Shown here: positions 1 through 4,831 of the stretch, piece after piece
Layout: every line of letters begins with the position of its first letter
Numbering within the stretch: position 1 is the stretch's first letter
Made by a program: the position numbers and the translations under genes
The notes under the pieces: model-generated
Seen by the model: the letters and a program-made list of their open reading frames with translations, nothing else
Databases searched by the model: none
Told to the model about the DNA's origin: nothing
From: Acinetobacter sp.
GTDB taxonomy: Bacteria > Pseudomonadota > Gammaproteobacteria > Pseudomonadales > Moraxellaceae
DNA length: 5,403 nucleotides
Assembly: GCA_030523805.1 (NCBI GenBank)
Contig: JAUNHS010000051.1
Coordinates: forward strand, 6,060 to 11,462
Direction of reading: 5' to 3'

Positions 1-647
1 TCGGTCAATTTATTGTGTGCATAATCTGCACCAACATTGAAGCTATTATCAATAAAATAATCGCCTTTAATGCCGTATTGATCTAAATCGCCAAAAGCCG
101 CATTTGCTTCAAGATTGACGTGTTTGCCACCGATTTGTGTTAAATATTTTGCACGCACCGTTGGGTCAATGCCATCTACATTATTGCCTGCATCATAGCC
201 ACGCAAGCCCACAGCAACCAATAAATTCGGGTCTAATAAATAACCAACTTCAGCACCATAAGTATTGACGCTGGCTTTTTGTTTGGCTGCATTTTCAGCT
301 GTTTCACGGCTTAAATCTGCACCTACCACAAATTTAGAATTTGGCACATAATATTGACCACCCACGCCGTAGCTATTGACATCTACATTATTGCCGACAT
401 CTGTCCATTGTGCGTGTGCTTTGACATTGCTGGCTTTATTGATAAATGCTGTTTCAGCCAGTGGGGTAGATGCTGTCGGTAAATTATTTAAATAATATGT
501 GCCACTTACACCAAAGCCATGCCCAGTACTTCCTGACTCTGGATCTACATACGCTGCATTTGCTCCCAGCTCAATTTGATAGGCGTGTGCAGTGCTGGCA
601 AGGGCTAAAGCTGCGAATAATGCTGTAGAAATTGTTAATTTTTTCAT
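1..647 (-). CDS. Omp33-36-like outer-membrane porin, 5' part (C-terminus outside window)
   Basis: Reading the minus strand from ATG at 647 gives 215 open codons to the window edge. Residues 1-22 form a typical signal peptide: MKKL start, hydrophobic core, and AHA before the cut, so the mature protein begins YQIE. The rest is polar, rich in Gly, Asn and Tyr, with short alternating strands (GTYYL, YGVGGQYYV, YGAEVGYLL, NLLVAVGLRGY, VRAKYL), as in an outer-membrane beta-barrel. The mature start (AYQxE...YVD), the PLAExAFxNxASNV segment near residues 57-70 and NLLVAVG match what I remember of Acinetobacter Omp33-36 and related putative porins (Porin_7-type). The likely role is diffusion of small solutes across the outer membrane; the substrate cannot be read from the sequence. 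AGAGGA (plus-strand 655-660) lies 7 bases before the ATG as ribosome binding site. The gene is divergent from prfB. The barrel's C-terminal strands are not visible. Confidence 0.88.
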   Translation of the reverse strand, partial: MKKLTISTALFAALALASTAHAYQIELGANAAYVDPESGSTGHGFGVSGTYYLNNLPTASTPLAETAFINKASNVKAHAQWTDVGNNVDVNSYGVGGQYYVPNSKFVVGADLSRETAENAAKQKASVNTYGAEVGYLLDPNLLVAVGLRGYDAGNNVDGIDPTVRAKYLTQIGGKHVNLEANAAFGDLDQYGIKGDYFIDNSFNVGADYAHNKLT

Positions 648-732
648 CTTAAAATCCTCTATACAGTGAATGCATGATGGATATTCATGTTCATTAATGA
701 TATGAAACAATGAAAATCATGCCGTTGATTTT

Positions 733-760
733 AGTTTATGGGAAAAATTTTTTAGGTCAA
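733..760 (-). promoter_or_regulatory. Candidate sigma-70 promoter of the porin gene
   Basis: On the minus strand a TTGACC -35 element (760-755) is followed after 16 bases by TAAACT (738-733) as -10. Transcription would start near 726, giving a leader of about 80 bases before the porin ATG at 647. The -35 matches consensus at 5 of 6 positions and the -10 at 4 of 6. A second TTGACT lies 13 bases further upstream (773-768). The assignment is by eye. Confidence 0.45.
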
Positions 761-824
761 TGCAAAAAGTCAAAAAATTGCTCAAAAAGTAAATAAACAA
801 TCGTTTTTAAAATTTAACTTCATG

Positions 825-840
825 ATTTTTAATTAAAAAT
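825..840. repeat. 16-bp perfect AT palindrome
   Basis: ATTTTTAATTAAAAAT is its own reverse complement and sits midway between the two divergent promoters. It could be bent A-tract DNA or a protein site. A/T-only palindromes also arise easily by chance in a region this AT-rich, so no function is claimed. Confidence 0.5.
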
Positions 841-960
841 TAAATGTTATATCTTGTGATTAATGTAAGTTATTAGTTTTTTTATGCAAAGGTCATGTAA
901 AATCATCGCCATTTTTAAGCATTTTGCTCTGAATGATGAAAGGGAAACATGGTTAGTGAA

Positions 961-990
961 TTTACTAAAAATCGTGCCTTATGCTAGAAT
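961..990 (+). promoter_or_regulatory. Candidate extended -10 promoter of prfB
   Basis: TTTACT (961-966), 18 bases, then TAGAAT (985-990) preceded by TGC, which forms an extended -10 element (TGnTAnAAT). Transcription would start near 997, leaving a leader of about 25 bases before the prfB ATG at 1022. The position and the extended -10 make this the best promoter candidate between the porin and prfB. Confidence 0.6.
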
Positions 991-1021
991 AGCACGCATT
1001 GACACATTTAGAGATTGTAGT

Positions 1022-2117
1022 ATGGAAATTAATCCATTTGTATTGCGTTTAAAAGATTTATCACAGCGTGGCGAAACCCTTCGGGGGTATCTTTGACTAC
1101 GATGTCAAAAAAGAACGTTTAGAAGAAGTATTGCGTGAGTTGGAAGACCCAAGTATTTGGAATGACCAACAGCGAGCTCAAGCCATTGCCAAAGAAAAAG
1201 GGGCATTGGAAAATAGCATTGGCGTGTTAGACAAATTAGCAGAGCAATTGGTTGATGCACAAGCCATGCTAGATTTGGCAGTAGAAGCCGATGATGAAAG
1301 TTTGCTAGATGATGTAACGGCAGAGTTGGATACAGCTGAAGAAGCATTGGCAAAACTCGAATTTCAGCGTATGTTTAATAATCCGATGGATCCAAATCCG
1401 TGCTTTTTGGATATTCAGTCGGGTTCAGGTGGTACAGAAGCTCAAGATTGGGCATCTATGCTACTGCGTATGTATTTACGTTGGATTGAGCGACATGGCT
1501 TTAAAGGCGAGTTGATTGAAGTATCTGATGGTGATGTGGCAGGCATTAAATCGGCAACCATTCGTGTAGATGGCGAATTTGCTTATGGTTGGTTGCGTAC
1601 CGAAACAGGCGTACATCGCTTGGTGCGTAAGTCGCCATTTGATAGTAATAATAACCGTCATACATCATTCTCTGCGGTGTTCGTATCACCAGAAATTGAT
1701 GATAATATTGAAATTGAAATTAACCCTGCAGATGTGCGTACTGATACTTATCGTGCGTCTGGTGCAGGTGGTCAGCACATTAACAAAACCGACTCTGCAG
1801 TACGTTTAACGCATACGCCGACAGGTACGGTGGTGGCGTGTCAGAGTGAGCGTTCACAACACGCTAACCGTGATCGTGCGTGGAAATTATTGCGTGCAAA
1901 ATTGTATGAATTGGAAATGCAAAAGCGTAATGAAGCCGCTCAAGCCTTGGAAGATAGCAAATCGGATATTGGTTGGGGCAGTCAAATTCGCTCGTATGTA
2001 TTAGACGATTCACGCATTAAAGATTTGCGTACAGGTGTAGAAAATTCAAATACCAAAGCCGTGCTTGATGGTGATTTGGATAAATTTATTGAAGCCAGTT
2101 TAAAACAAGGCTTGTAA
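1022..2117 (+). CDS. prfB: Peptide chain release factor 2 (RF2), expressed by programmed +1 frameshift
   Basis: RF2 recognises UGA and UAA stop codons in the ribosomal A site and triggers release of the finished protein. The gene is in two frames: 1022-1093 encodes 24 residues (MEINPF...LRGYL) ending at an in-frame TGA (1094-1096), and 1095-2117 continues as DYDVKKERL and encodes 340 more. The joined product is 364 residues, close to the 365 of E. coli RF2. It has an N-terminal helical domain, the stop-recognition motif SPF at residues 204-206, and the catalytic GGQ at 249-251 in the context RASGAGGQH. The residue matching E. coli 246 is Ala (A245), not the Thr found in K-12. ATG 1022 is chosen because the product aligns with the RF2 N-terminus; its ribosome binding site is weak (GAG at 1011-1013). 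The DUF302 lipoprotein gene follows after 12 bases. Expression should be self-limiting: low RF2 favours the frameshift. This is an intact gene, not a pseudogene. Confidence 0.97.
1079..1097 (+). promoter_or_regulatory. RF2 programmed +1 frameshift signal
   Basis: Codons CTT CGG GGG TAT CTT are followed by TGA and C. GGGGG (1083-1087) acts as an internal Shine-Dalgarno-like element. The slippery codon CTT (1091-1093) lets the tRNA slip one base to TTT, so that T1094 is skipped and GAC (1095-1097) is read. The in-frame stop is TGAC, the weakly terminating context used in classical RF2 sites. Spacing from the G-run to CTT is the same as in E. coli, but the base before the G-run is C where E. coli has A. 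Confidence 0.96.
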
Positions 2118-2129
2118 TAGGATTAAACG

Positions 2130-2654
2130 ATGAAAAAATTATTTGCTGTTGCTGTGGTATTGAGTTTGGCGACAGGTTGCGTGGTAAAAATGCCACAAAT
2201 GCCTGATATGTCTAAAATTGATTTATCAAAAATGCCACAAATGCCACAGGTTACGATTGTAACGGAAGATGTCATGTCTAAAACTTTGACTGTAGAAAGC
2301 CCTTATACTTTTGCTCAAACAAAAAGCAAAATTACCACTGCATTGAAAGAAAAAGGCATGACCATTTTTGCAGAAATTGACCACCAAGCTGCAGCGAAAA
2401 AAGATGGTTTAACCATGCAACCTGCAACGGTGATTGTATTTGGTACGCCAAAAGCAGGTACACCGTTAATGGTCAAAGACCCAGATTTTGCTTTACAGTT
2501 GCCACTAAAAGTTTTGGTCACTGAAGTCAATGGCAAAGTGCGTGTGGTGATGAACCGTACGGATAGCTTGATTGCTGGTAGTCAAATTCAAGCGACTGAT
2601 GTAGCGAATAGCTTGGCAAAAGCAGAAGGTTTAATTCAAAGCATTTTGAAATAA
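2130..2654 (+). CDS. DUF302-domain lipoprotein
   Basis: This 174-residue protein starts with a short lipoprotein signal (MKKLFAVAVVLSLATGC). The lipobox is A-T-G-C with the modified cysteine at C17. The following residue is Val, with no Asp retention signal at +2, so outer-membrane anchoring is likely. Residues 18-41 form a Met/Pro-rich linker containing KMPQMP twice. Residues 52-145 match the DUF302 fold: SPYTFAQT, then FAEIDHQAAA (80-89), FGTPKAGTPLM (104-114) and LQLPLKVLV (122-130), all signature segments of that family. The biochemical function of DUF302 is not established; IDH and the GTP loop may line a small-molecule pocket. AGGA (2119-2122) is a good ribosome binding site 7 bases before ATG. 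The gene begins 12 bases after the prfB stop with no terminator between, so it is probably co-transcribed with prfB. A hairpin terminator follows it. Confidence 0.92.
   Translation: MKKLFAVAVVLSLATGCVVKMPQMPDMSKIDLSKMPQMPQVTIVTEDVMSKTLTVESPYTFAQTKSKITTALKEKGMTIFAEIDHQAAAKKDGLTMQPATVIVFGTPKAGTPLMVKDPDFALQLPLKVLVTEVNGKVRVVMNRTDSLIAGSQIQATDVANSLAKAEGLIQSILK
2186..2245 (+). repeat. 18-bp direct repeat encoding the KMPQMP linker motif
   Basis: The same 18 bases (AAAAATGCCACAAATGCC) occur at 2186-2203 and 2228-2245, offset by 42 bases, exactly 14 codons. They encode KMPQMP at residues 20-25 and 34-39 of the lipoprotein, so the linker probably grew by an in-frame duplication or slippage. Confidence 0.85.
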
Positions 2655-2671
2655 ACGTGTATAAACACAAT

Positions 2672-2703
2672 AAAAAGCAGGCATATCGATTGCCTGTTTT
2701 TTA
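2672..2703. terminator. Bidirectional rho-independent terminator
   Basis: CAGGCA (2678-2683) pairs with TGCCTG (2691-2696) around a 7-base loop. An A-run lies on the left (2672-2676) and a T-run on the right (2697-2702). It can therefore end the prfB-lipoprotein transcript on the plus strand and the convergent membrane-protein transcript on the minus strand. It sits between the stop codons at 2654 and 2716. Confidence 0.88.
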
Positions 2704-2715
2704 TTGCAAGAATTA

Positions 2716-3180
2716 TTATTTCCCCAATTTTTGCTTTTGTTTACGCTGTAAATTGAGCATCCATTTATTTAAAAATGGACGAGTAACATGAATAATCGCA
2801 AGGAAAATCAATAAACTACCTAAATGCAAAGGTAATTTATCCATATTCAACATACCGTAACTCAATATATTATCACCAATGGTATAAGCACATAAAATCG
2901 CCACCCAAAGCAAGACATTATGTCGCCAAATGCCAACTGCATAAAAGGCAACAATCGCAATGATAAATGTGCCAAGCGTGGAGTAAAAATTAAAATTCGC
3001 AATAATTACCGTTAAAAAGAACGCAATAATCGGCAATAACCAATAAAAAATACGATTGACATCTTGCACGGCTTGCTCATGTGCGAGCAATGCTTGGTCT
3101 AATTGCTGTGCGGTTTGAGCATCGGAAAGCGTTGCTGATGGCGTGTTGCTGTGCGATGTTTTTTGTGGAGCGTGGTACAT
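2716..3180 (-). CDS. Four-helix inner-membrane protein of unknown function
   Basis: I do not recognise this protein. From ATG at 3180 it has 154 residues: a hydrophilic, Gln/Ala-rich N-terminus (about 1-43, probably one amphipathic helix around 18-43), then four hydrophobic segments at about 45-63, 68-85, 89-106 and 118-133, and a strongly basic tail ending QRKQKQKLGK. The basic tail and an even number of helices suggest both ends are cytoplasmic. The frame is open to an ATG at 3303 (195 residues), with another ATG at 3213 (165 residues). The 3303 start is unlikely because it would lie 6 bases from the start of the divergent MAPEG gene and encode an odd aromatic-rich N-terminus. Between 3213 and 3180, 3180 is preferred for a weak GAG 7 bases upstream, whereas 3213 has no visible ribosome binding site; this is uncertain. 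No catalytic motif is evident. Confidence 0.75.
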   Translation of the reverse strand: MYHAPQKTSHSNTPSATLSDAQTAQQLDQALLAHEQAVQDVNRIFYWLLPIIAFFLTVIIANFNFYSTLGTFIIAIVAFYAVGIWRHNVLLWVAILCAYTIGDNILSYGMLNMDKLPLHLGSLLIFLAIIHVTRPFLNKWMLNLQRKQKQKLGK

Positions 3181-3267
3181 TTTACGCTCATGATTTTTAG
3201 AACGGAAACTCATGGCTATTGTTACATTTTCAATGTGAAATCTTGAGCTAAATAGCATAAAATATTT

Positions 3268-3276
3268 TGCTAAAAT
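3268..3276 (+). promoter_or_regulatory. Candidate extended -10 promoter of the MAPEG gene
   Basis: TGCTAAAAT (TG, one base, TAAAAT at 3271-3276) is an extended -10 element. No good -35 is seen at 16-18 bases upstream. Transcription would start near 3283, giving a leader of about 27 bases that includes the purine-rich GAAGAGA (3293-3299), the probable ribosome binding site for ATG 3310. Confidence 0.45.
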
Positions 3277-3310
3277 GTACAAATGCAATTTTGAAGAGAC
3301 CATTTTAGCA
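3268..3310. repeat. 10-bp perfect inverted repeat in the divergent promoter region
   Basis: TGCTAAAATG (3268-3277) is exactly repeated in reverse complement as CATTTTAGCA (3301-3310), separated by 23 bases. The left arm coincides with the plus-strand extended -10; the right arm ends on the A of the MAPEG start codon. It also presents the same extended -10 sequence to the minus strand. It may be an operator or a pair of face-to-face promoters. Confidence 0.6.
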
Positions 3311-3699
3311 TGAAAGTAATCATTGCCACATTGATCATTAATTTACTATTTCCCTTAATCTTTGCGGCACTTGCACGCATTTTAGGTGGATTTCGTTGGC
3401 AGCATCATGCCCACCCACGCCAGTTTTTAGCCAATACGACAGGCATGGCTGCACGAGCCAATGCAGTGCAACAAAATAGTTTTGAAAATTTATTATTTTT
3501 CATTCCAGCAGTAGTTTTTGCAATTTATATGATGATTCCCATCTATGTGGTGCAAATGCTGTGTATTGCACATCTCATTTTTCGCTTATTATTTGCCGTA
3601 AGTTATGTGCTAAATTGGAGCATTTTACGCTCAATCATGTGGTTTTTAGCTGCTGCGTGCAATGGTTATCTGCTTTTTTTAGCCTATTATTATGGTTAA
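3310..3699 (+). CDS. MAPEG-family membrane protein
   Basis: The 129-residue protein has the hallmarks of the MAPEG superfamily (membrane-associated proteins in eicosanoid and glutathione metabolism), including its usual size and four hydrophobic helices at about 3-25, 61-76, 78-97 and 104-126. The family signature follows helix 1: PRQFL (36-40), then AARANAVQQNSFENLLFF (47-64), with the conserved RAN-QQNSFEN core. R92 in helix 3 and R107 before helix 4 fit the family pattern. Eukaryotic members are glutathione transferases or leukotriene synthases that work as trimers. The bacterial members of this type are mostly uncharacterised, so glutathione-dependent activity is only a family-based guess. 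GAAGAGA (3293-3299) is the likely ribosome binding site. The gene is divergent from the unknown membrane protein. Its stop codon lies in a 15-bp tandem duplication, and no clear terminator follows. Confidence 0.92.
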   Translation: MKVIIATLIINLLFPLIFAALARILGGFRWQHHAHPRQFLANTTGMAARANAVQQNSFENLLFFIPAVVFAIYMMIPIYVVQMLCIAHLIFRLLFAVSYVLNWSILRSIMWFLAAACNGYLLFLAYYYG

Positions 3700-3720
3700 T
3701 GCTGATATGGTTAATGCTGA
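3691..3720. repeat. 15-bp perfect tandem duplication at the end of the MAPEG gene
   Basis: TATGGTTAATGCTGA occurs twice back to back (3691-3705 and 3706-3720). The first copy contains the last two codons and the TAA stop of the MAPEG gene; the second copy lies just outside it. It leaves the protein unchanged and looks like a recent slippage event. Confidence 0.9.
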
Positions 3721-3733
3721 TGGTTCAAGCGTA

Positions 3734-3780
3734 TTCGCCAAAAATGTGCAATGCTTTAAATCATGACAACCTTTGGTGCA
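3734..3780. promoter_or_regulatory. Pair of NtrC-like enhancer sites
   Basis: TTCGCCAAAAATGTGCA (3734-3750) agrees with the E. coli glnA NtrC site TGCACTAAAATGGTGCA at 12 of 17 positions. TGACAACCTTTGGTGCA (3764-3780) has a perfect right half (TGGTGCA) but a poor left half. The sites are centred 30 bases apart, about three helical turns, at about -140 and -110 from the predicted sigma-54 start. In E. coli glnA the two strong NtrC sites are centred at about -140 and -108. Each site alone is weak; the support comes from their spacing and position. Confidence 0.45.
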
Positions 3781-3798
3781 ACATTAAGTGATAAAATC

Positions 3799-3835
3799 AA
3801 CCAAATGTAAAAAATATGTAGATATTACTTTGGTT
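3799..3835. repeat. Imperfect inverted repeat upstream of the TorF porin
   Basis: AACCAAA-T-GTAA (3799-3810) is mirrored by TTAC-TTTGGTT (3825-3835): 11 paired bases, one bulge and a 14-base AT loop. There is no T-run directly after it, so it is a poor rho-independent terminator for the MAPEG gene. An extra TTTGGT at 3772-3777 could pair with the left arm instead. It may be an operator or a weak stop; the role is unknown. Confidence 0.4.
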
Positions 3836-3837
3836 TA

Positions 3838-3850
3838 AATCAATTATTTA
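3838..3850 (+). promoter_or_regulatory. IHF consensus site
   Basis: AATCAATTATTTA matches the IHF consensus WATCAANNNNTTR at every defined base. It lies just upstream of the sigma-54 promoter and downstream of the NtrC-like pair, where IHF bending usually helps an enhancer-bound activator touch the polymerase. AT-rich DNA produces such matches by chance now and then. Confidence 0.45.
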
Positions 3851-3854
3851 TACA

Positions 3855-3871
3855 TTGGCATGGAAATTGCT
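3855..3871 (+). promoter_or_regulatory. Sigma-54 (RpoN) -24/-12 promoter of the TorF porin
   Basis: TTGGCATGGAAATTGCT matches the consensus YTGGCACGNNNNTTGCW at every defined base but one (T for C in CAC, a common variant). The GG (3857-3858) and GC (3869-3870) have the required fixed spacing. Transcription would start near 3882, leaving a leader of about 48 bases before ATG 3930. No equally good sigma-70 promoter was seen in this gap. Confidence 0.75.
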
Positions 3872-3929
3872 TTTTATTTGATGTCTATCATGACATTTTG
3901 CAATTAATCCTTAAACTTGGAGTAAGCCA

Positions 3930-4670
3930 ATGAAAACACTTAATGTTCGTTTATTTAGCATCGCACTTTGTTTTGTTCCTACATCTGCATTATGGGCGAG
4001 TATTCCTGTGACACAAGGCGAAATTACAGGCAATATTGGTGTTTATTCTAGCTATAATTTGCGTGGTATGACCAATGACCCAGAAAATAGCAAAACAACT
4101 GTACAAGGCGGTTTGACATATAGCCATGCTTCTGGGGTATCCATCGGTTATTGGGGTTCTACTTTAGATTATAGTTTATCCAGCAATGCTAATCATCAAG
4201 ATGATAGCTTTGAAAGTAATTTGACAGCCAGCTATGATTATAAATTGAATAAAGACAGTAGCTTAACGCTTGGGGCAACTTATTATTACTATTATCCTGC
4301 GGACGATGCCAATGTATTGGAAAGTTTGCTGGCATTCAATTATAAAAATGCGTCATTATCTGCACAAACGCTTACCAAAGATGTGGTCTGGGGCAATGCA
4401 GGCGATACTTATCTTTTGGCAAGCTATAGCCATGATTTACCGAAAGATTTTAGTTTAAATACAGCACTGGGTGCGTATTATTACAACAAAGAAGGTAAAT
4501 TTATTAGCGAAACGAAAGAGAAATTTGCATTCCGTCATGCCACATTAGGGCTTGCAAAAGCATGGGATAATGGTTTGGCTTGGAATTTGGACTATATCGT
4601 CGGTGGTGATGATCGTATGGGCGTTAAGCAAAAGAATAAAGTCGTGATGGGCTTAAATTATTCATTCTAA
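3930..4670 (+). CDS. TorF-family putative porin (Gcw_chp)
   Basis: This 246-residue protein has a signal peptide with cleavage likely after A23 (ALWA then SIP). The mature part opens with the family signature: GNIGVYSSYNLRGMT (34-48), then VQGGLTYSHASG (58-69) and GYWGST (73-78), as in the proteobacterial Gcw_chp/TorF family. Alternating aromatic strands follow, including five tyrosines in a row (118-122), and the chain ends in NYSF with a terminal Phe, the usual BAM-recognition signature of an outer-membrane barrel. The substrate is unknown. From memory, family members often lie beside glnK and amtB in related genomes; neither is present here. GGAG (3919-3922) is a good ribosome binding site 7 bases before ATG. 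A sigma-54 promoter with NtrC-like and IHF sites precedes it and a strong terminator follows, so it is a single-gene unit, probably induced by nitrogen limitation (inference). Confidence 0.9.
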   Translation: MKTLNVRLFSIALCFVPTSALWASIPVTQGEITGNIGVYSSYNLRGMTNDPENSKTTVQGGLTYSHASGVSIGYWGSTLDYSLSSNANHQDDSFESNLTASYDYKLNKDSSLTLGATYYYYYPADDANVLESLLAFNYKNASLSAQTLTKDVVWGNAGDTYLLASYSHDLPKDFSLNTALGAYYYNKEGKFISETKEKFAFRHATLGLAKAWDNGLAWNLDYIVGGDDRMGVKQKNKVVMGLNYSF

Positions 4671-4695
4671 GTTTTGCCATCATTTTGTTTTGATT

Positions 4696-4728
4696 AAAAA
4701 TCGTATCTTCATCAAGATACGATTTTTT
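4696..4728. terminator. Strong rho-independent terminator after the TorF porin
   Basis: TCGTATCTT (4701-4709) pairs perfectly with AAGATACGA (4714-4722) around the loop CATC. The flanking A-run (4696-4700) and T-run (4723-4728) extend the stem to 14 pairs. It lies 25 bases after the stop codon, and the symmetric A and T runs would let it work in both directions. Confidence 0.93.
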
Positions 4729-4770
4729 GCAAATGTCGCACAGATTATTAACGTCTCTCACAGGTGGATT

Positions 4771-4799
4771 TGTTAGACTATTCGCTTTGAAAATATTTT
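4771..4799 (+). promoter_or_regulatory. Candidate promoter(s) of the DsbC-like gene
   Basis: Two readings are possible. TGTTAGACT (4771-4779) resembles an extended -10 (TG, one base, TAGACT), similar to the one before prfB but without a good -35. Alternatively TTGTTA (4770-4775), 18 bases, TATTTT (4794-4799) forms a -35/-10 pair. A promoter is expected here because a strong terminator isolates the gene from its upstream neighbour. Confidence 0.35.
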
Positions 4800-4831
4800 A
4801 AATTAATCGCACAAAATGATTGGAGATGGCG

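Larger units (their letters stand above)
648..1021. other. Divergent intergenic region, AT-rich, no gene seen
   Basis: These 374 bases separate the porin (minus) from prfB (plus). I see no convincing gene: an open frame continues upstream of the prfB ATG to 884 without a ribosome binding site or family resemblance. The region holds the candidate porin promoter (733-760), a very AT-rich stretch (about 780-880) with a perfect 16-bp palindrome (825-840), and the candidate prfB promoter (961-990). Confidence 0.7.

Noticed and set aside
999..1004. TTGACA as a -35 element for prfB
   Set aside because: The matching -10 would fall on or past the ATG at 1022. The extended -10 at 982-990 is better placed.
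1068..1094. ATG 1068 as the start of RF2
   Set aside because: The first nine codons (MAKPFGGIF) are an artefact of reading the downstream frame before the shift site. The conserved RF2 N-terminus is in the other frame.
884..1096. Open frame from ATG 884 as a separate 70-residue protein
   Set aside because: Its last 24 codons are the RF2 N-terminus. The upstream part overlaps the prfB promoter, has no ribosome binding site and resembles no protein.
1094..1096. Broken prfB (nonsense or frameshift mutation)
   Set aside because: The stop lies exactly at the conserved programmed frameshift site with all its signals, and both flanking parts are intact.
1105..1353. Minus-strand open frames opposite prfB (1105-1353, 1476-1661) and the plus-strand frame 1570-1809
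   Set aside because: They are shadows of the well-supported RF2 coding frame and have no family features.
2315..2536. Minus-strand open frame opposite the DUF302 gene
   Set aside because: It is a shadow of a gene with a clear family match and has no ribosome binding site.
3213..3303. ATG 3303 as the start of the unknown membrane protein
   Set aside because: It would nearly abut the divergent MAPEG start and cover both candidate promoters. It also adds an unusual hydrophobic, aromatic N-terminus with no ribosome binding site.
3561..3791. Plus-strand frame overlapping the end of the MAPEG gene
   Set aside because: It is out of frame with a clear family member, has low-quality composition and no ribosome binding site; its tail runs through the enhancer-like region.
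3881..3896. ATGTC/GACAT hairpin at the predicted TorF transcript start
   Set aside because: Arms of only five bases; too short to support a claim.
4270..4458. Plus-strand frame inside the TorF porin
   Set aside because: It is a shadow of the porin frame.
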